From Candidatus Kryptoniota bacterium (GTDB lineage Bacteria > Bacteroidota > Ignavibacteria > Kryptoniales > JAKASW01): DNA of 64,000 nucleotides. The notes beneath the pieces are model-generated. The model ran no database searches. It had not been told where the DNA came from and worked only from the letters and a program-made list of their open reading frames with translations. Shown one piece after another: positions 1 to 8,647 of the stretch (positions are counted from its first letter, which is position 1; every line of letters starts with the position of its first letter). The translations under genes were made by a program, and so were the position numbers. The stretch spans positions 1 through 64,000 of the forward strand of contig DATCTN010000031.1 in NCBI GenBank assembly GCA_036567965.1, written 5' to 3'.

Positions 1-618
1 GTGCCGGATGCAGTTGAAATATACCGAAAAGTGTTGGCAAAGCAACCCGACCACAGCGTGGTTGTAGAGACGGAAGGCTTTTTGACAAACTTGGCGAATC
101 TACTGAAGTCCGGGCGGGACCAATACTCGCCTCTCTCAGGGAGAGAATTGATCAAGAGAAAGGTGAAACTGTTGGTCAGCATGGCGGGGAAATTTCCGTC
201 AGGGAAAGAATACAACTTATCGACCGATAGCGAATCATCGAAGATAGTGTTTAACAATTGGCCAACCCCAGTTGTGTTTGACGGTTTTGAGATTGGCGTT
301 GAGATTAAAACGGGCTTACCCTTGACAAAGGATGACAGAATAAAGAATGATCCGGTGAAAGATGTGTTTAGCATATGCATTCCAAAATCACCAGAAGACT
401 CTCTGGGCAGGATGAGTTGGGATGAAGTGGCAGCATTGGTCGCCGTGAAAGGGTACAGGCCGCTATTCAACTTGAGGAGCGGAAAGATAATTATTCATGA
501 CGACGGATCGAACGGCTGGGACTACAAAGGGCATGGACAGTATTATTTGACTCCGCGCGCAAGTGCAAAAGAGGTACAGGAGATAATCAACAAGTTGATG
601 ATGCACCAGCCAAACTAA
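1..618 (+). CDS. Nucleoside hydrolase, C-terminal part (5' end outside window)
   Basis: The reading frame is open from base 1, so the GTG at base 1 is probably not the start and the N-terminal half, including the usual DxDxxxDD calcium site, lies outside the window. The visible 205 residues match the C-terminal half of inosine/uridine-preferring nucleoside hydrolase-like enzymes, with the stretch TEGFLTNLANLL, a block containing KLLVSMAGKFPSG and the sequence PTPVVFDGFEIG. This family splits ribonucleosides into free base and ribose. A ribokinase at 2070 and a permease at 3331 on the same strand fit salvage of the released ribose. The family call is fairly secure; substrate and cell location are unknown because the N-terminus is missing. 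Confidence 0.75.
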   Translation: MPDAVEIYRKVLAKQPDHSVVVETEGFLTNLANLLKSGRDQYSPLSGRELIKRKVKLLVSMAGKFPSGKEYNLSTDSESSKIVFNNWPTPVVFDGFEIGVEIKTGLPLTKDDRIKNDPVKDVFSICIPKSPEDSLGRMSWDEVAALVAVKGYRPLFNLRSGKIIIHDDGSNGWDYKGHGQYYLTPRASAKEVQEIINKLMMHQPN

Positions 619-713
619 GCCGCACCTCTTTGTGCTTATGGAAGTCAAGTCTGATTGAAATGTTTCTTGTTGGCATAGGATTTTCGTTTCTTCTAGAGCG
701 AATTTTTAGATCG

Positions 714-2045
714 ATGATTAAACGAACCAAGTTCGCGGGCGAAATACTAGTTGTCTCCCTCCTGGTGACGGCCTCGATACTCCTTATCGGATCCGACGAT
801 GCACAAGAAGATGGAAGGAACACATCTAGTGTCGTTCTTGGAGCGGCCAGCGTTCTCGACGGATATCGGGTCACGAGCCTCGATGATGTAACAGCTGCAA
901 TGAGAGAGTACGCGGAGACCGGCTTTAATCAGGCAGTGATAAGGATGTCTGGTGATCAAACGAGGGACAGCTGGATACTGAAGGAATGCGAAGCCGACAG
1001 CATCAAATTGGTCGCTTGGTTGCCCTCCGGGTACTACGGGGGATCCGATGACAGCTTGGCGAAGCCCTTGGAATATTTGACGCGATCGACTGCATTTACT
1101 GGATTAATTATGAAGGATGAACCTTCTGCCGCTGATTTCAAGGAGCTTGCGGGGATAAAGAACGCCTGCGAGACAATCATGCCGGCCGGTAAATTCGCAA
1201 TAGCAAACCTGTTTCCTAACTATGCTACCACGGAGCAACTGGGCGTCAGCTCTTATGAACAATATGTATCTGAGTACGTTCGCATCGTGAGGCCGAAGGT
1301 ATTGTGCTACGACCATTATCCCATTACCCGGGCCGTCAGAAACTCAAGGAGCTCAAAGGACCTGTTCAGATTCATGTCTAATCTGTCCGTTATACGTCAG
1401 GCTGCGTACCGGGCTAAGATCCCGTTTTGGAATGTGATACAATCGTGGGGCTATTTGGATAAGCCGGCGCCAAACCTTTTCGAATATCGATGGATGATGA
1501 ACATGACTTTTGCGCTTGGTGGAAGAGGAGTAATAGCCTTTCCTTACAGGAATACGTATGATGAAGGTGAGGGTCCCGAGAAATGGAAAGACGCGCCAAT
1601 CGCGTCGGATGGGAAAAGGACCTTTGAATACAACGTGGTGAAACAATGCAACTTTGAAATGCACGCATTTGATGAGGCCTTCTCACAATTCGAAAATGTC
1701 GGCGTATTCCTGTATCACCCTCCTCGCTATGTTTTGGATGCTCTGAAGGGTGACTATGTGAGAACCGACTACTCTCCGCTCAAGAATATATCTGGAAATG
1801 GGAGTGTGGTAGTCGGTTGCATGGATAGTAAAGATGGGAAGGGTCTTTATGTTGCCAATGCAAGCTTCGGCAAGGGAGCCGACGTACGAATTGATATATA
1901 CGGTTCCCGGCAGTTCGAGATATGGGGCAAAACGGGCTTGGAGCAACGTGGCCTTGGAAATAAAGTGAATGTAAAACTTGAAAGAGGCGAGGCGAAGTTT
2001 ATCCGTTTCAATGACCAGTCTCGACTTAAACTCGAGAAATTCTAA
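714..2045 (+). CDS. Secreted putative glycoside hydrolase-like TIM-barrel protein
   Basis: The protein is 443 residues from the ATG at 714. I chose that start because it gives a short basic segment (MIKRTKF) followed by a hydrophobic stretch, as in an export signal or N-terminal anchor; ATGs at 630 and 660 are alternatives and none has a strong ribosome binding site. The body has features of bacterial glycosidase-like barrels: LIMKDEPS, a central CYDHYPI and a later GGRGVIAFPYRNTY. The last part (KGLYVANASFGKGADVRIDI) looks like the C-terminal beta domain of such proteins. The family is not identified. Its position between nucleoside hydrolase and ribokinase suggests sugar release outside the cytoplasm, which is inference. 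Confidence 0.55.
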   Translation: MIKRTKFAGEILVVSLLVTASILLIGSDDAQEDGRNTSSVVLGAASVLDGYRVTSLDDVTAAMREYAETGFNQAVIRMSGDQTRDSWILKECEADSIKLVAWLPSGYYGGSDDSLAKPLEYLTRSTAFTGLIMKDEPSAADFKELAGIKNACETIMPAGKFAIANLFPNYATTEQLGVSSYEQYVSEYVRIVRPKVLCYDHYPITRAVRNSRSSKDLFRFMSNLSVIRQAAYRAKIPFWNVIQSWGYLDKPAPNLFEYRWMMNMTFALGGRGVIAFPYRNTYDEGEGPEKWKDAPIASDGKRTFEYNVVKQCNFEMHAFDEAFSQFENVGVFLYHPPRYVLDALKGDYVRTDYSPLKNISGNGSVVVGCMDSKDGKGLYVANASFGKGADVRIDIYGSRQFEIWGKTGLEQRGLGNKVNVKLERGEAKFIRFNDQSRLKLEKF

Positions 2046-2069
2046 AAGGTAAATTCATCAGGTGAAGGT

Positions 2070-2990
2070 ATGCAGAAAGACAGCAGACGTTCGATAGTTG
2101 TAGTGGGCAGCACGAACACCGACATGGTGATCAAAGTGCGAAACTTACCGGCTCCCGGCCAGACTGTTCTCGGGGGCGAATTCTTCATGAATCCCGGAGG
2201 CAAAGGCGCCAACCAGGCCGTTGCTGCTGCTCGCTTGGGCGGCAATGTTACTTTCGTGTGCAAAACCGGCAACGATGTATTTGGGAACAAATCAGCGCAG
2301 CTTTTTAGGGACGAAGGAATCAATACCAGCAATGTCCTCTCAGATGCTGATAACCCGTCGGGAGTTGCGCTCATTCTTATTGACGAGAACGGACAGAACT
2401 GCATCGCGGTAGCTCCCGGGGCAAATGGCGCAATGACGACCGGCGATTTAGGTGATGCCGTTGACGCCATCAAGGCTGCAGCAATAGTTTTGCTCCAATT
2501 GGAGATTCCTATCAATGTGGTCGAACATGTAATCCGAGTTGCTAGCTCCAGCAGGGTGATGACGGTCCTGAATCCTGCGCCGGCCCACCCATTGACGGAT
2601 GAGCTTCTCAGGGCAACCTCAATTCTGACTCCGAATGAAACGGAAGCAGAGACTCTTACCGGTGTTCGTGTGGCAGACATCCAGTCGGCGGAGAAAGCCG
2701 CGCGGGTTCTTCATGATAGAGGGGTAAAGATCGTGATTATAACCTTGGGAGCCCAGGGCGCATTAGTTTTGGATCACGACAAGGTGGACTTAATTCCGGC
2801 CCCCAAAGTGACTGCTGTCGACACGACTGCAGCCGGAGACATATTCAACGGCGCGTTGGTAACGGCCTTGGCAGAGGGAAGTCCATTGAGAGATGCGGTC
2901 GCTTTCGCCTGTCGGGCGTCGGCCATTTCTGTAACGCGGTTAGGTGCTCAATCATCTGCACCGTATCGACGAGAGCTGAACGAACACTAA
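2070..2990 (+). CDS. rbsK: Ribokinase
   Basis: This 306-residue PfkB-family kinase phosphorylates D-ribose to ribose 5-phosphate in the cytoplasm. The sugar-binding motif GGKGAN is at residues 43-48, preceded by NPGG, and the C-terminal signature DTTAAGD is at 251-257, where D257 is the expected catalytic base. DTTAAGD rather than DTTGAGD is common in true ribokinases and separates them from fructokinases. Length is normal for the family. It starts 24 bases after the preceding gene with AGGTGAAGG before the ATG, so the two are probably co-transcribed. Together with the nucleoside hydrolase at the window start it forms a plausible ribose salvage route. Confidence 0.9.
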   Translation: MQKDSRRSIVVVGSTNTDMVIKVRNLPAPGQTVLGGEFFMNPGGKGANQAVAAARLGGNVTFVCKTGNDVFGNKSAQLFRDEGINTSNVLSDADNPSGVALILIDENGQNCIAVAPGANGAMTTGDLGDAVDAIKAAAIVLLQLEIPINVVEHVIRVASSSRVMTVLNPAPAHPLTDELLRATSILTPNETEAETLTGVRVADIQSAEKAARVLHDRGVKIVIITLGAQGALVLDHDKVDLIPAPKVTAVDTTAAGDIFNGALVTALAEGSPLRDAVAFACRASAISVTRLGAQSSAPYRRELNEH

Positions 2991-3330
2991 AACTTAGGAA
3001 CGCTCTAGGCTCCGGAGATCCTAACCTGCAGAATGTCAGTTACTTCGTTCTCAATGAGCTCGGGCAAGCGACAAGTGAAACTTCAAAAGGTAGCGGCGTT
3101 TTCCGTATTCTTGGTCTTACTCACCCAGGTCTGTAAATTAAATCCCTTCTCCAAGGGGGTAAGCACGGACTGACTTCACGGTTCTAGACACGACAATGCC
3201 CTTAAGGTCTACCAGTACCGTGTTAACCTAAAACGCAACGAGGAATTTCGTCCTTGCGAAACCATCTAATGACTTTCGAGCAATTATTCGGGTCCAGGTC
3301 CTTTCAAACCAAACTTGATGAGGTGGAAAA
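2991..3330. other. Intergenic stretch with one weak small ORF
   Basis: No confident gene lies here. A 46-codon ORF at 3033..3173 (plus strand) has a basic N-terminal part followed by a hydrophobic segment (VAAFSVFLVLLTQV), resembling an export signal, and could be the stump of a lost secreted protein. It has no clear ribosome binding site and I do not call it a gene. The segment before the permease at 3331 ends in GAGGTGG, a reasonable ribosome binding site for that gene. Confidence 0.3.
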
Positions 3331-4332
3331 ATGTACATTGTAGAGAGCTATCCCATTGCGATTCTTTTCTGCATAGTTACTATGCTATGTTGGGGTTCAT
3401 GGGCTAATACTCAAAAGTTAGCCGGCAAAACCTGGCGATTCGAGCTTTTCTATTGGGATTATGTCACAGGGATATTGCTGTTATCCATCATCTTTGCTTT
3501 CACTTTAGGCAGTATAGGAGGACAGGGTCGTCCTTTCCTTACGGATCTCTCGCAAGCGAGCCATTTGAATATCGGCAGTGCATTATTGGGTGGTATCATT
3601 TTTAATGCTGCGAACATTCTGTTCTCTGCTGCTATTGCAATCGCCGGTATGGCTGTAGCGTTCCCGGTAGCAATAGGCATAGCGTTAGTGTTAGGTGTCA
3701 TGATAAACTATTTTGCGGCAGAAAAAGGGGACCCCGTTTTACTGTTCGCTGGAGTTATCCTGGTAACAGTTGCGATCATACTTAATGCCATAGCTTACAG
3801 GAAGAAGAGCACCAATATTCAAAAAGCGTCTTCGAAAGGAATTACAATTTCGGTTGTCGCAGGATTGTTGATGGCTTTCTTCTACCGCTTTATAGCCGCA
3901 TCCATGGATTTGAATGATTTTGTAAATCCCGCTGCTGGTAAAATGACGCCTTACACGGCGGTCTTTGTCTTTTCAGTCGGAATCTTCTTGAGCAATTTTA
4001 TCTTCAACACCATTCTAATTAAGAAACCATTTGAAGGGGAACCAACAAGCTATACGGAATTCTTCAAAGGCAGATTCAAAATTCATATGGTTGGAGTGTT
4101 AGGCGGATTGATTTGGGGACTTGGCAATTCACTCAATCTTATCGCAGCAGGAAAAGCGGGGCCCGCAATCTCTTACGGCCTGGGACAAGGCGCAACCCTG
4201 GTTGCTGCTTTGTGGGGGGTCTTTATATGGAAGGAGTTCAGAAATGCTCCGCGAGGTACCAGCTCTCTAATCATAGCGATGTTTGTATTCTTCGCGTTTG
4301 GATTAGGATTATTGATGCTGGCTGGATCATAA
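3331..4332 (+). CDS. DMT-superfamily permease, sugar (RhaT/GRP) or ureide-permease type
   Basis: This 333-residue integral membrane protein has about ten hydrophobic segments with short loops, typical of drug/metabolite superfamily permeases. Its N-terminus (MYIVESYPIAILFCIVTMLC, then WGSWANTQK) and the pattern FYWDYVTGILL resemble bacterial relatives of RhaT/GRP sugar transporters and of plant ureide permeases. GAGGTGG precedes the ATG. It lies downstream of nucleoside hydrolase and ribokinase genes, so a nucleoside, nucleobase or sugar is the likely cargo. The sequence does not fix substrate or direction. I am confident of a permease, less so of the subfamily. Confidence 0.7.
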   Translation: MYIVESYPIAILFCIVTMLCWGSWANTQKLAGKTWRFELFYWDYVTGILLLSIIFAFTLGSIGGQGRPFLTDLSQASHLNIGSALLGGIIFNAANILFSAAIAIAGMAVAFPVAIGIALVLGVMINYFAAEKGDPVLLFAGVILVTVAIILNAIAYRKKSTNIQKASSKGITISVVAGLLMAFFYRFIAASMDLNDFVNPAAGKMTPYTAVFVFSVGIFLSNFIFNTILIKKPFEGEPTSYTEFFKGRFKIHMVGVLGGLIWGLGNSLNLIAAGKAGPAISYGLGQGATLVAALWGVFIWKEFRNAPRGTSSLIIAMFVFFAFGLGLLMLAGS

Positions 4333-4498
4333 ACGTCAAGCGATAATAGGATTCCTTTCCATTGAATTCATTGACGACGACATAGAGATTCCCACCATCT
4401 ACGGAACAGCTACGCCTTCGAAAAATTCTTGTCATTTGAGTCAAGCTCGAAGAGCGTCATTCCGCTTCATCATAAAAGGAAAAGGAGGGTCGAGACAA

Positions 4499-5920
4499 AT
4501 GCCAAAAGACAGTCTAAGCCTGCTTCCGCAAGGAAAGTCAAGGAGTGAATCCAGGAGAATGGGTTCGCGGCGACTTGCCATGACCATCCTTCTTTTGTTA
4601 TGCGCCTCGATTTCCTCCTATGCGCGGCAGAAGTCGGATGAAACTAATGCTGCCAAAGGTGTAAAGGATAAGTATATAGTGTTCTTCTTGACAAACACAC
4701 CTTATCGGCAGATGGACAAATCCAACCGCGGAAAAGATGCCGACATACGCTATAGTTACGTCAAAGAGTTGCGGCATTTATTTGGTCCAATAAAGAAGGA
4801 CAGCAGGTACAAGTATGCGATTGGACTTGTCGGTCCCATGCTCTTGACGCAGTCTGTCGCACAGATGCGAGACGAAGTCAATGCGGCTTTTGATGTAGCA
4901 GAAGCGAACGATGTCCCGTTGTATTTCCAAATTGATGATTGCAACAACTATACAAATTCGTTTGGCGATAGTGCGACTCCGAAATTCTACATGAACCCTG
5001 AATGGTGCGAATGGACAGCGTTTCCTAAAGACACTGAGAGCTGGGGAGGCGAGTCCAACGGGAGACTTGCCTATTTCTGGTTTAACTGGGGGCATTGGAC
5101 TCATGCGGAAGCATTTCCATGCTATCAGTCCCCGGGATTTCGGAATTTCGTGGTCAGTCAACTGCAGAACGGTGTGCTTGATCCGCTTGTGAAACGATAT
5201 AACAAGTTAATGGCGGAAGGCAAGGAATATCTTTTTGCGGGCATGGCGATTGGATGGGAAACCCACATACCTGATTATTCCTTAAACGACACTATACTGA
5301 AAGTGAAGCCCGGCAACTTACCTGTCGATGTGGTGACGGGCGATACGATGAAAGCCTGGGAAGCAACTGAATACGGTTACCATTCGTTGTACTTGAAGAG
5401 TTATACGACTTACAATCGTCTCGCTCTCGATACGGTAATCCACGATTACTCTGAACTTCTTGCAAGGACGGTCCACAATGCAGGAATACCGAAGCAGAAG
5501 ATATTCACACACATGGTTGGGTTTATGTCTTCTGATCGAAACCTTCACACAACATTTTCCCCCCCGATGTGGGCAGCCGTAAACAACTACAGTATTCCGG
5601 GTTTCACTTTATCACCTGTAACCTGCTGGTACAATTTAGACACACTGGTCTCAGATATCAGGAAAGCGGACAGTGGGCAGAGATATTTTGCCTGTGCAGA
5701 GGGATATGGCAGGGGGGTAGACAGCAGTTTCGGGCAGGCCTACAGTTATTTCAAATCGATGTTCGATCATGGGGCAGTCCTTCTAACTGTTTTTGGTTGG
5801 GGTATCGAAGGAAATCCAATATCCGGGTATTCCCCGTTTGCAGTCTCGCATAGTTCGAAGAGTCCGTTTGTCAGGGCTGCGAAGGAATGGATGGATTCAC
5901 AACACCATGGTCCGAAGTGA
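4499..5920 (+). CDS. Secreted putative glycoside hydrolase, family not recognised
   Basis: I start this 473-residue protein at 4499, where AAAGGAGGG sits about ten bases before the ATG; an upstream in-frame ATG at 4436 has no such site. A basic N-terminus followed by LAMTILLLLCASISS and a likely cleavage near YARQ gives an export signal. The mature part is rich in aromatic residues, with acidic-aromatic runs such as YFQIDDCNNY, WFNWGHWTHAEAF and GMAIGWETHIPDY that fit a glycosidase barrel. No named family is recognised and no catalytic pair can be assigned. It sits in the same transcription direction as the surrounding sugar genes, only a few bases before the next reading frame. Confidence 0.5.
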   Translation: MPKDSLSLLPQGKSRSESRRMGSRRLAMTILLLLCASISSYARQKSDETNAAKGVKDKYIVFFLTNTPYRQMDKSNRGKDADIRYSYVKELRHLFGPIKKDSRYKYAIGLVGPMLLTQSVAQMRDEVNAAFDVAEANDVPLYFQIDDCNNYTNSFGDSATPKFYMNPEWCEWTAFPKDTESWGGESNGRLAYFWFNWGHWTHAEAFPCYQSPGFRNFVVSQLQNGVLDPLVKRYNKLMAEGKEYLFAGMAIGWETHIPDYSLNDTILKVKPGNLPVDVVTGDTMKAWEATEYGYHSLYLKSYTTYNRLALDTVIHDYSELLARTVHNAGIPKQKIFTHMVGFMSSDRNLHTTFSPPMWAAVNNYSIPGFTLSPVTCWYNLDTLVSDIRKADSGQRYFACAEGYGRGVDSSFGQAYSYFKSMFDHGAVLLTVFGWGIEGNPISGYSPFAVSHSSKSPFVRAAKEWMDSQHHGPK

Positions 5921-5923
5921 GAG

Positions 5924-6118
5924 ATGAAACGTATCCTTGTCATGGTGTCTCTACTGTGTTTAGCTGCCCAGTATCCTTTTATGGGAGGGCGGGAAAACTC
6001 CAGGTGGTATTCCCAACTGGAATCAGGATTCAAGACTCCTCCTGATTCAGTTAAACCGCGAGTATTTTGGTATTGGCTTAGCAATATCATTTCTGCAGAA
6101 GGGGGCACGTCAGAATGA
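5924..6118 (+). pseudogene. N-terminal stump of a GH106-like (alpha-L-rhamnosidase type) enzyme
   Basis: This frame encodes only 64 residues: an export signal (MKRILVMVSLLCLAAQ) and then a segment ending FKTPPDSVKPRVFWYWLSN. That wording is what opens the mature region of large secreted GH106-like enzymes, where a phrase of the type 'PPDSARPWVYWFWMNGN' begins a protein of roughly 800-1100 residues. Here it stops immediately, and the TGA overlaps the ATG of the next gene (ATGA at 6115-6118). An internal deletion that fused the stump to the neighbouring gene is the simplest reading. It could still be translated and drive coupled translation of the downstream gene. The family assignment rests on about 20 residues. 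Confidence 0.55.
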
Positions 6119-7230
6119 ATTCCAAAGAACGGGTCTCAAGAGCTCTGAAAAAGAAAGACGGGCTTCCGGACAGGGTACCGATTGAATTTGACTTATGCAG
6201 GCAACTTACGCAGAGCTTCGGAAAGGAAATGGGGATGGAACCCGATTTCGCGCTGTCGTATTATGAGGATCTCACTTATAGAATATCCGCGAACGAAATC
6301 CGCACGAAATTAGGGAGTGATGTCGTGGTTGTCGGCGGAACAGTTGCAAGAGGTTATTCGCCTGAAATAATCGGAGATAATATTGCGAAAAACGAGTTTG
6401 GGCTCTATATGAAACCTACTCCGCTGTATGTCGAAGTAGTGAAATGTCCGCTGGATAATGCTGAGACAGTCGGCGATATAGACAGGTACCCGTTTCCAGA
6501 TCCATATGCTCCGGGAAGATTCGACAAGGCCAAGCGGGACATAGAACAGTACGGAGAGGATTATTTTGTCATTGGAGATGTGGAGATTACGCTATTCGAA
6601 ATGGCCTGGCATCTTACCGGATTGGAGAAGTATCTCATGGCGATGATATCTGAGGAACCTTGGGTGGATAGATTGAACGATCGCGTTGAAGCGTGGAGCA
6701 CGGGAATTGCAATACAATTGGTGAAAGCTGGTGTCGACGCCATCTGGCTTGGGGAGGATCTGGGGAGTCAGACATCAATGCTTATCGCTCCGGATATATG
6801 GAGACGCATGTTTAAGGGGCGTCACAAAAGGTTAATTGACAAATTAAAGAAAAAGAATCCGGATATTATTATCATCATGCATTCGGATGGAGCTGTCGCT
6901 CCACTGCTCGATGACTTCATAGAGATCGGCGTTGATGTTTACAATCCTGTGCAGCCGAATGTTCCCGGTTCCGATCCGAGAGAGCTGAAAGATAAATACG
7001 GTAACCGGATTTGTTTTTTTGGCGGGATTGATCAACAGGAATTGCTGCCAAGGGGCGATGTTGAAGAGATACGCAAGGAGATAAAACGCAGAATAGGAAT
7101 CCTTGGTGAAGGCAGAGGATATTTGCTTGCACCTGCTCATATTGTTCAGGCAGATGTGTCGACAGAAACGGTCAAAGAAATGATAAAGGCTGCAATGAAG
7201 TTCGGTTCATATGGAAGCCCCAATGGATAA
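6115..7230 (+). CDS. Uroporphyrinogen decarboxylase (URO-D) superfamily protein
   Basis: The 371-residue product begins MNSKERVSRALKKK, the usual opening of URO-D-like proteins found outside haem loci, and has the family's late motifs MHSDGAVAPLLDDFIEIGVD, YNPVQPNVPG and CFFGGIDQQ. These proteins share the URO-D barrel with corrinoid methyltransferases; most in sugar-catabolism clusters are uncharacterised. The ATG overlaps the stop of the GH106-like stump, and the gene end overlaps the isomerase-family gene at 7223, so the two cytoplasmic enzymes are probably translationally coupled. True haem-biosynthetic HemE is unlikely because the N-terminal substrate-binding sequence is not of HemE type and no other haem gene is near. 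Confidence 0.8.
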   Translation: MNSKERVSRALKKKDGLPDRVPIEFDLCRQLTQSFGKEMGMEPDFALSYYEDLTYRISANEIRTKLGSDVVVVGGTVARGYSPEIIGDNIAKNEFGLYMKPTPLYVEVVKCPLDNAETVGDIDRYPFPDPYAPGRFDKAKRDIEQYGEDYFVIGDVEITLFEMAWHLTGLEKYLMAMISEEPWVDRLNDRVEAWSTGIAIQLVKAGVDAIWLGEDLGSQTSMLIAPDIWRRMFKGRHKRLIDKLKKKNPDIIIIMHSDGAVAPLLDDFIEIGVDVYNPVQPNVPGSDPRELKDKYGNRICFFGGIDQQELLPRGDVEEIRKEIKRRIGILGEGRGYLLAPAHIVQADVSTETVKEMIKAAMKFGSYGSPNG

Positions 7231-8647
7231 TAAGACAAAAATCGCACTCTTCTCGGTGGGTCTAAGTACCTACTGGGCTCAGTTCCCAGGACTCTTGGCC
7301 AGACTTAACGGGTACCGAGAAACGATTTTGAATCGAATATCCTGTAACAAGGATGTCGCGGTTGTGGATGCTGGTATGGTAGATACCGTCGAAAAAGCAC
7401 GCTCTGCAGGTGAGCTCTTCAGAAAGGAGGACGTATCACTAATTTTCCTTCACGTATCTACGTATGCACTTTCATCTGTCGTGTTGCCTGCGGTGCTGAA
7501 TGCAAGGGTCCCGGTAATCATTCTGAATCTTCAACCTGTACCGGCAATTGATTATGTCGCCTTTAACCAAATGGGTGATCGCGGCAAGATGACAGGTGAA
7601 TGGCTGGCCCATTGTCAGGCTTGCTCAGTCCCGGAAATAGCCAGCGTATTCAATCGTTCGGGTATTCGTTACGAGTTTGTGTCCGGTTATTTGCAAGAGA
7701 AGTTTTCTTGGGACGAAATAACAGGTTGGATTGAAGCAGCCCGAGTGGCTGATGTTATGCGTACCAATAATCTCGGGATCCTTGGACACTACTACAACGG
7801 AATGCTTGATGTCTACACTGACCTGACCCAACAATCGTCCGCTTTTGGCACCCACATTGAACTTTTGGAAATGTGCGAACTGAAGAATTATCGCGACGAA
7901 ATTACTGAAGCGAAAGTCAAAGAAAAAACCGAGGAATTTCAAACAGAATTTGAGGTGTCACCAGAGTGCGGACTTGAAGAGCTTGAACGTGCGGCTCGCA
8001 CATCACTTGCACTCGATAAACTTGTGAGGGTTCATGGTCTCGGTTCCTTGGCATACTATTATGAAGGGACTTCCGGGAACGAATACGAAAAGATCGTGAC
8101 TTCCATGATTGCCGGGAATACCCTTCTAACCGGCAGGCATGTTCCCGTTGCCGGCGAATGTGAAGTGAAGAATGCTCAGGCTATGAAGATAATGGATGCG
8201 TTTGGTGTGGGAGGGTCGTTCTCTGAATTTTACGCCATGGATTTCAATGATGATATTGTATTGTTGGGTCATGATGGTCCAGCGCACTTTAATATTGCTG
8301 AAGGGCGCGTAAAGCTGGTTCCGCTGCCCGTGTACCACGGTAAACCTGGCAGAGGTTTATCGATTCAGATGACCGTGAAGAATGGACCAGTCACGCTATT
8401 GTCGTTAGTTGAAGGCAAAGACGGCCTTTTCCTGCTCGTTGCCGAAGGAGAATCGGTACCCGGCCCAGTGCTGGAGATTGGCAACACCAACAGTCGTTAT
8501 CGTTTCTCCATAGGAGCGCGGGAATTCATTAATCGATGGTCTAAGCAAGGACCCGCACATCATTGCGCGATCGGCATAGGGAATATCGCCGGAAGGATCG
8601 CGAAGTTAGGTATGTTGCTCGGACTTCCAGTTGTAAGAATTTGCTGA
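7223..8647 (+). CDS. L-arabinose/L-fucose isomerase family protein
   Basis: The product, 474 residues from the ATG at 7223, has the fold signature of AraA/FucI-type ketol isomerases. An early segment (STYALSSVVLPAVLNARVP) matches the first Rossmann-like domain. A block around GECEVKNAQAMKIM followed by GGSFSEFYAMDF and LGHDGPAHFN holds the acidic and His residues expected to bind the metal, and HHCAIGIGN near the C-terminus supplies the last conserved His. I prefer 7223 over 7211 because GGAAG lies just upstream of it; the gene then overlaps the URO-D gene by 8 bases. Substrate is not predictable; the context implies an intracellular sugar isomerase working with the URO-D-like protein. Confidence 0.75.
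   Translation: MDNKTKIALFSVGLSTYWAQFPGLLARLNGYRETILNRISCNKDVAVVDAGMVDTVEKARSAGELFRKEDVSLIFLHVSTYALSSVVLPAVLNARVPVIILNLQPVPAIDYVAFNQMGDRGKMTGEWLAHCQACSVPEIASVFNRSGIRYEFVSGYLQEKFSWDEITGWIEAARVADVMRTNNLGILGHYYNGMLDVYTDLTQQSSAFGTHIELLEMCELKNYRDEITEAKVKEKTEEFQTEFEVSPECGLEELERAARTSLALDKLVRVHGLGSLAYYYEGTSGNEYEKIVTSMIAGNTLLTGRHVPVAGECEVKNAQAMKIMDAFGVGGSFSEFYAMDFNDDIVLLGHDGPAHFNIAEGRVKLVPLPVYHGKPGRGLSIQMTVKNGPVTLLSLVEGKDGLFLLVAEGESVPGPVLEIGNTNSRYRFSIGAREFINRWSKQGPAHHCAIGIGNIAGRIAKLGMLLGLPVVRIC

Noticed and set aside
6115-7230. HemE, the haem-pathway uroporphyrinogen decarboxylase
   Set aside because: The N-terminal sequence and the setting in a sugar locus fit the broader URO-D superfamily instead.
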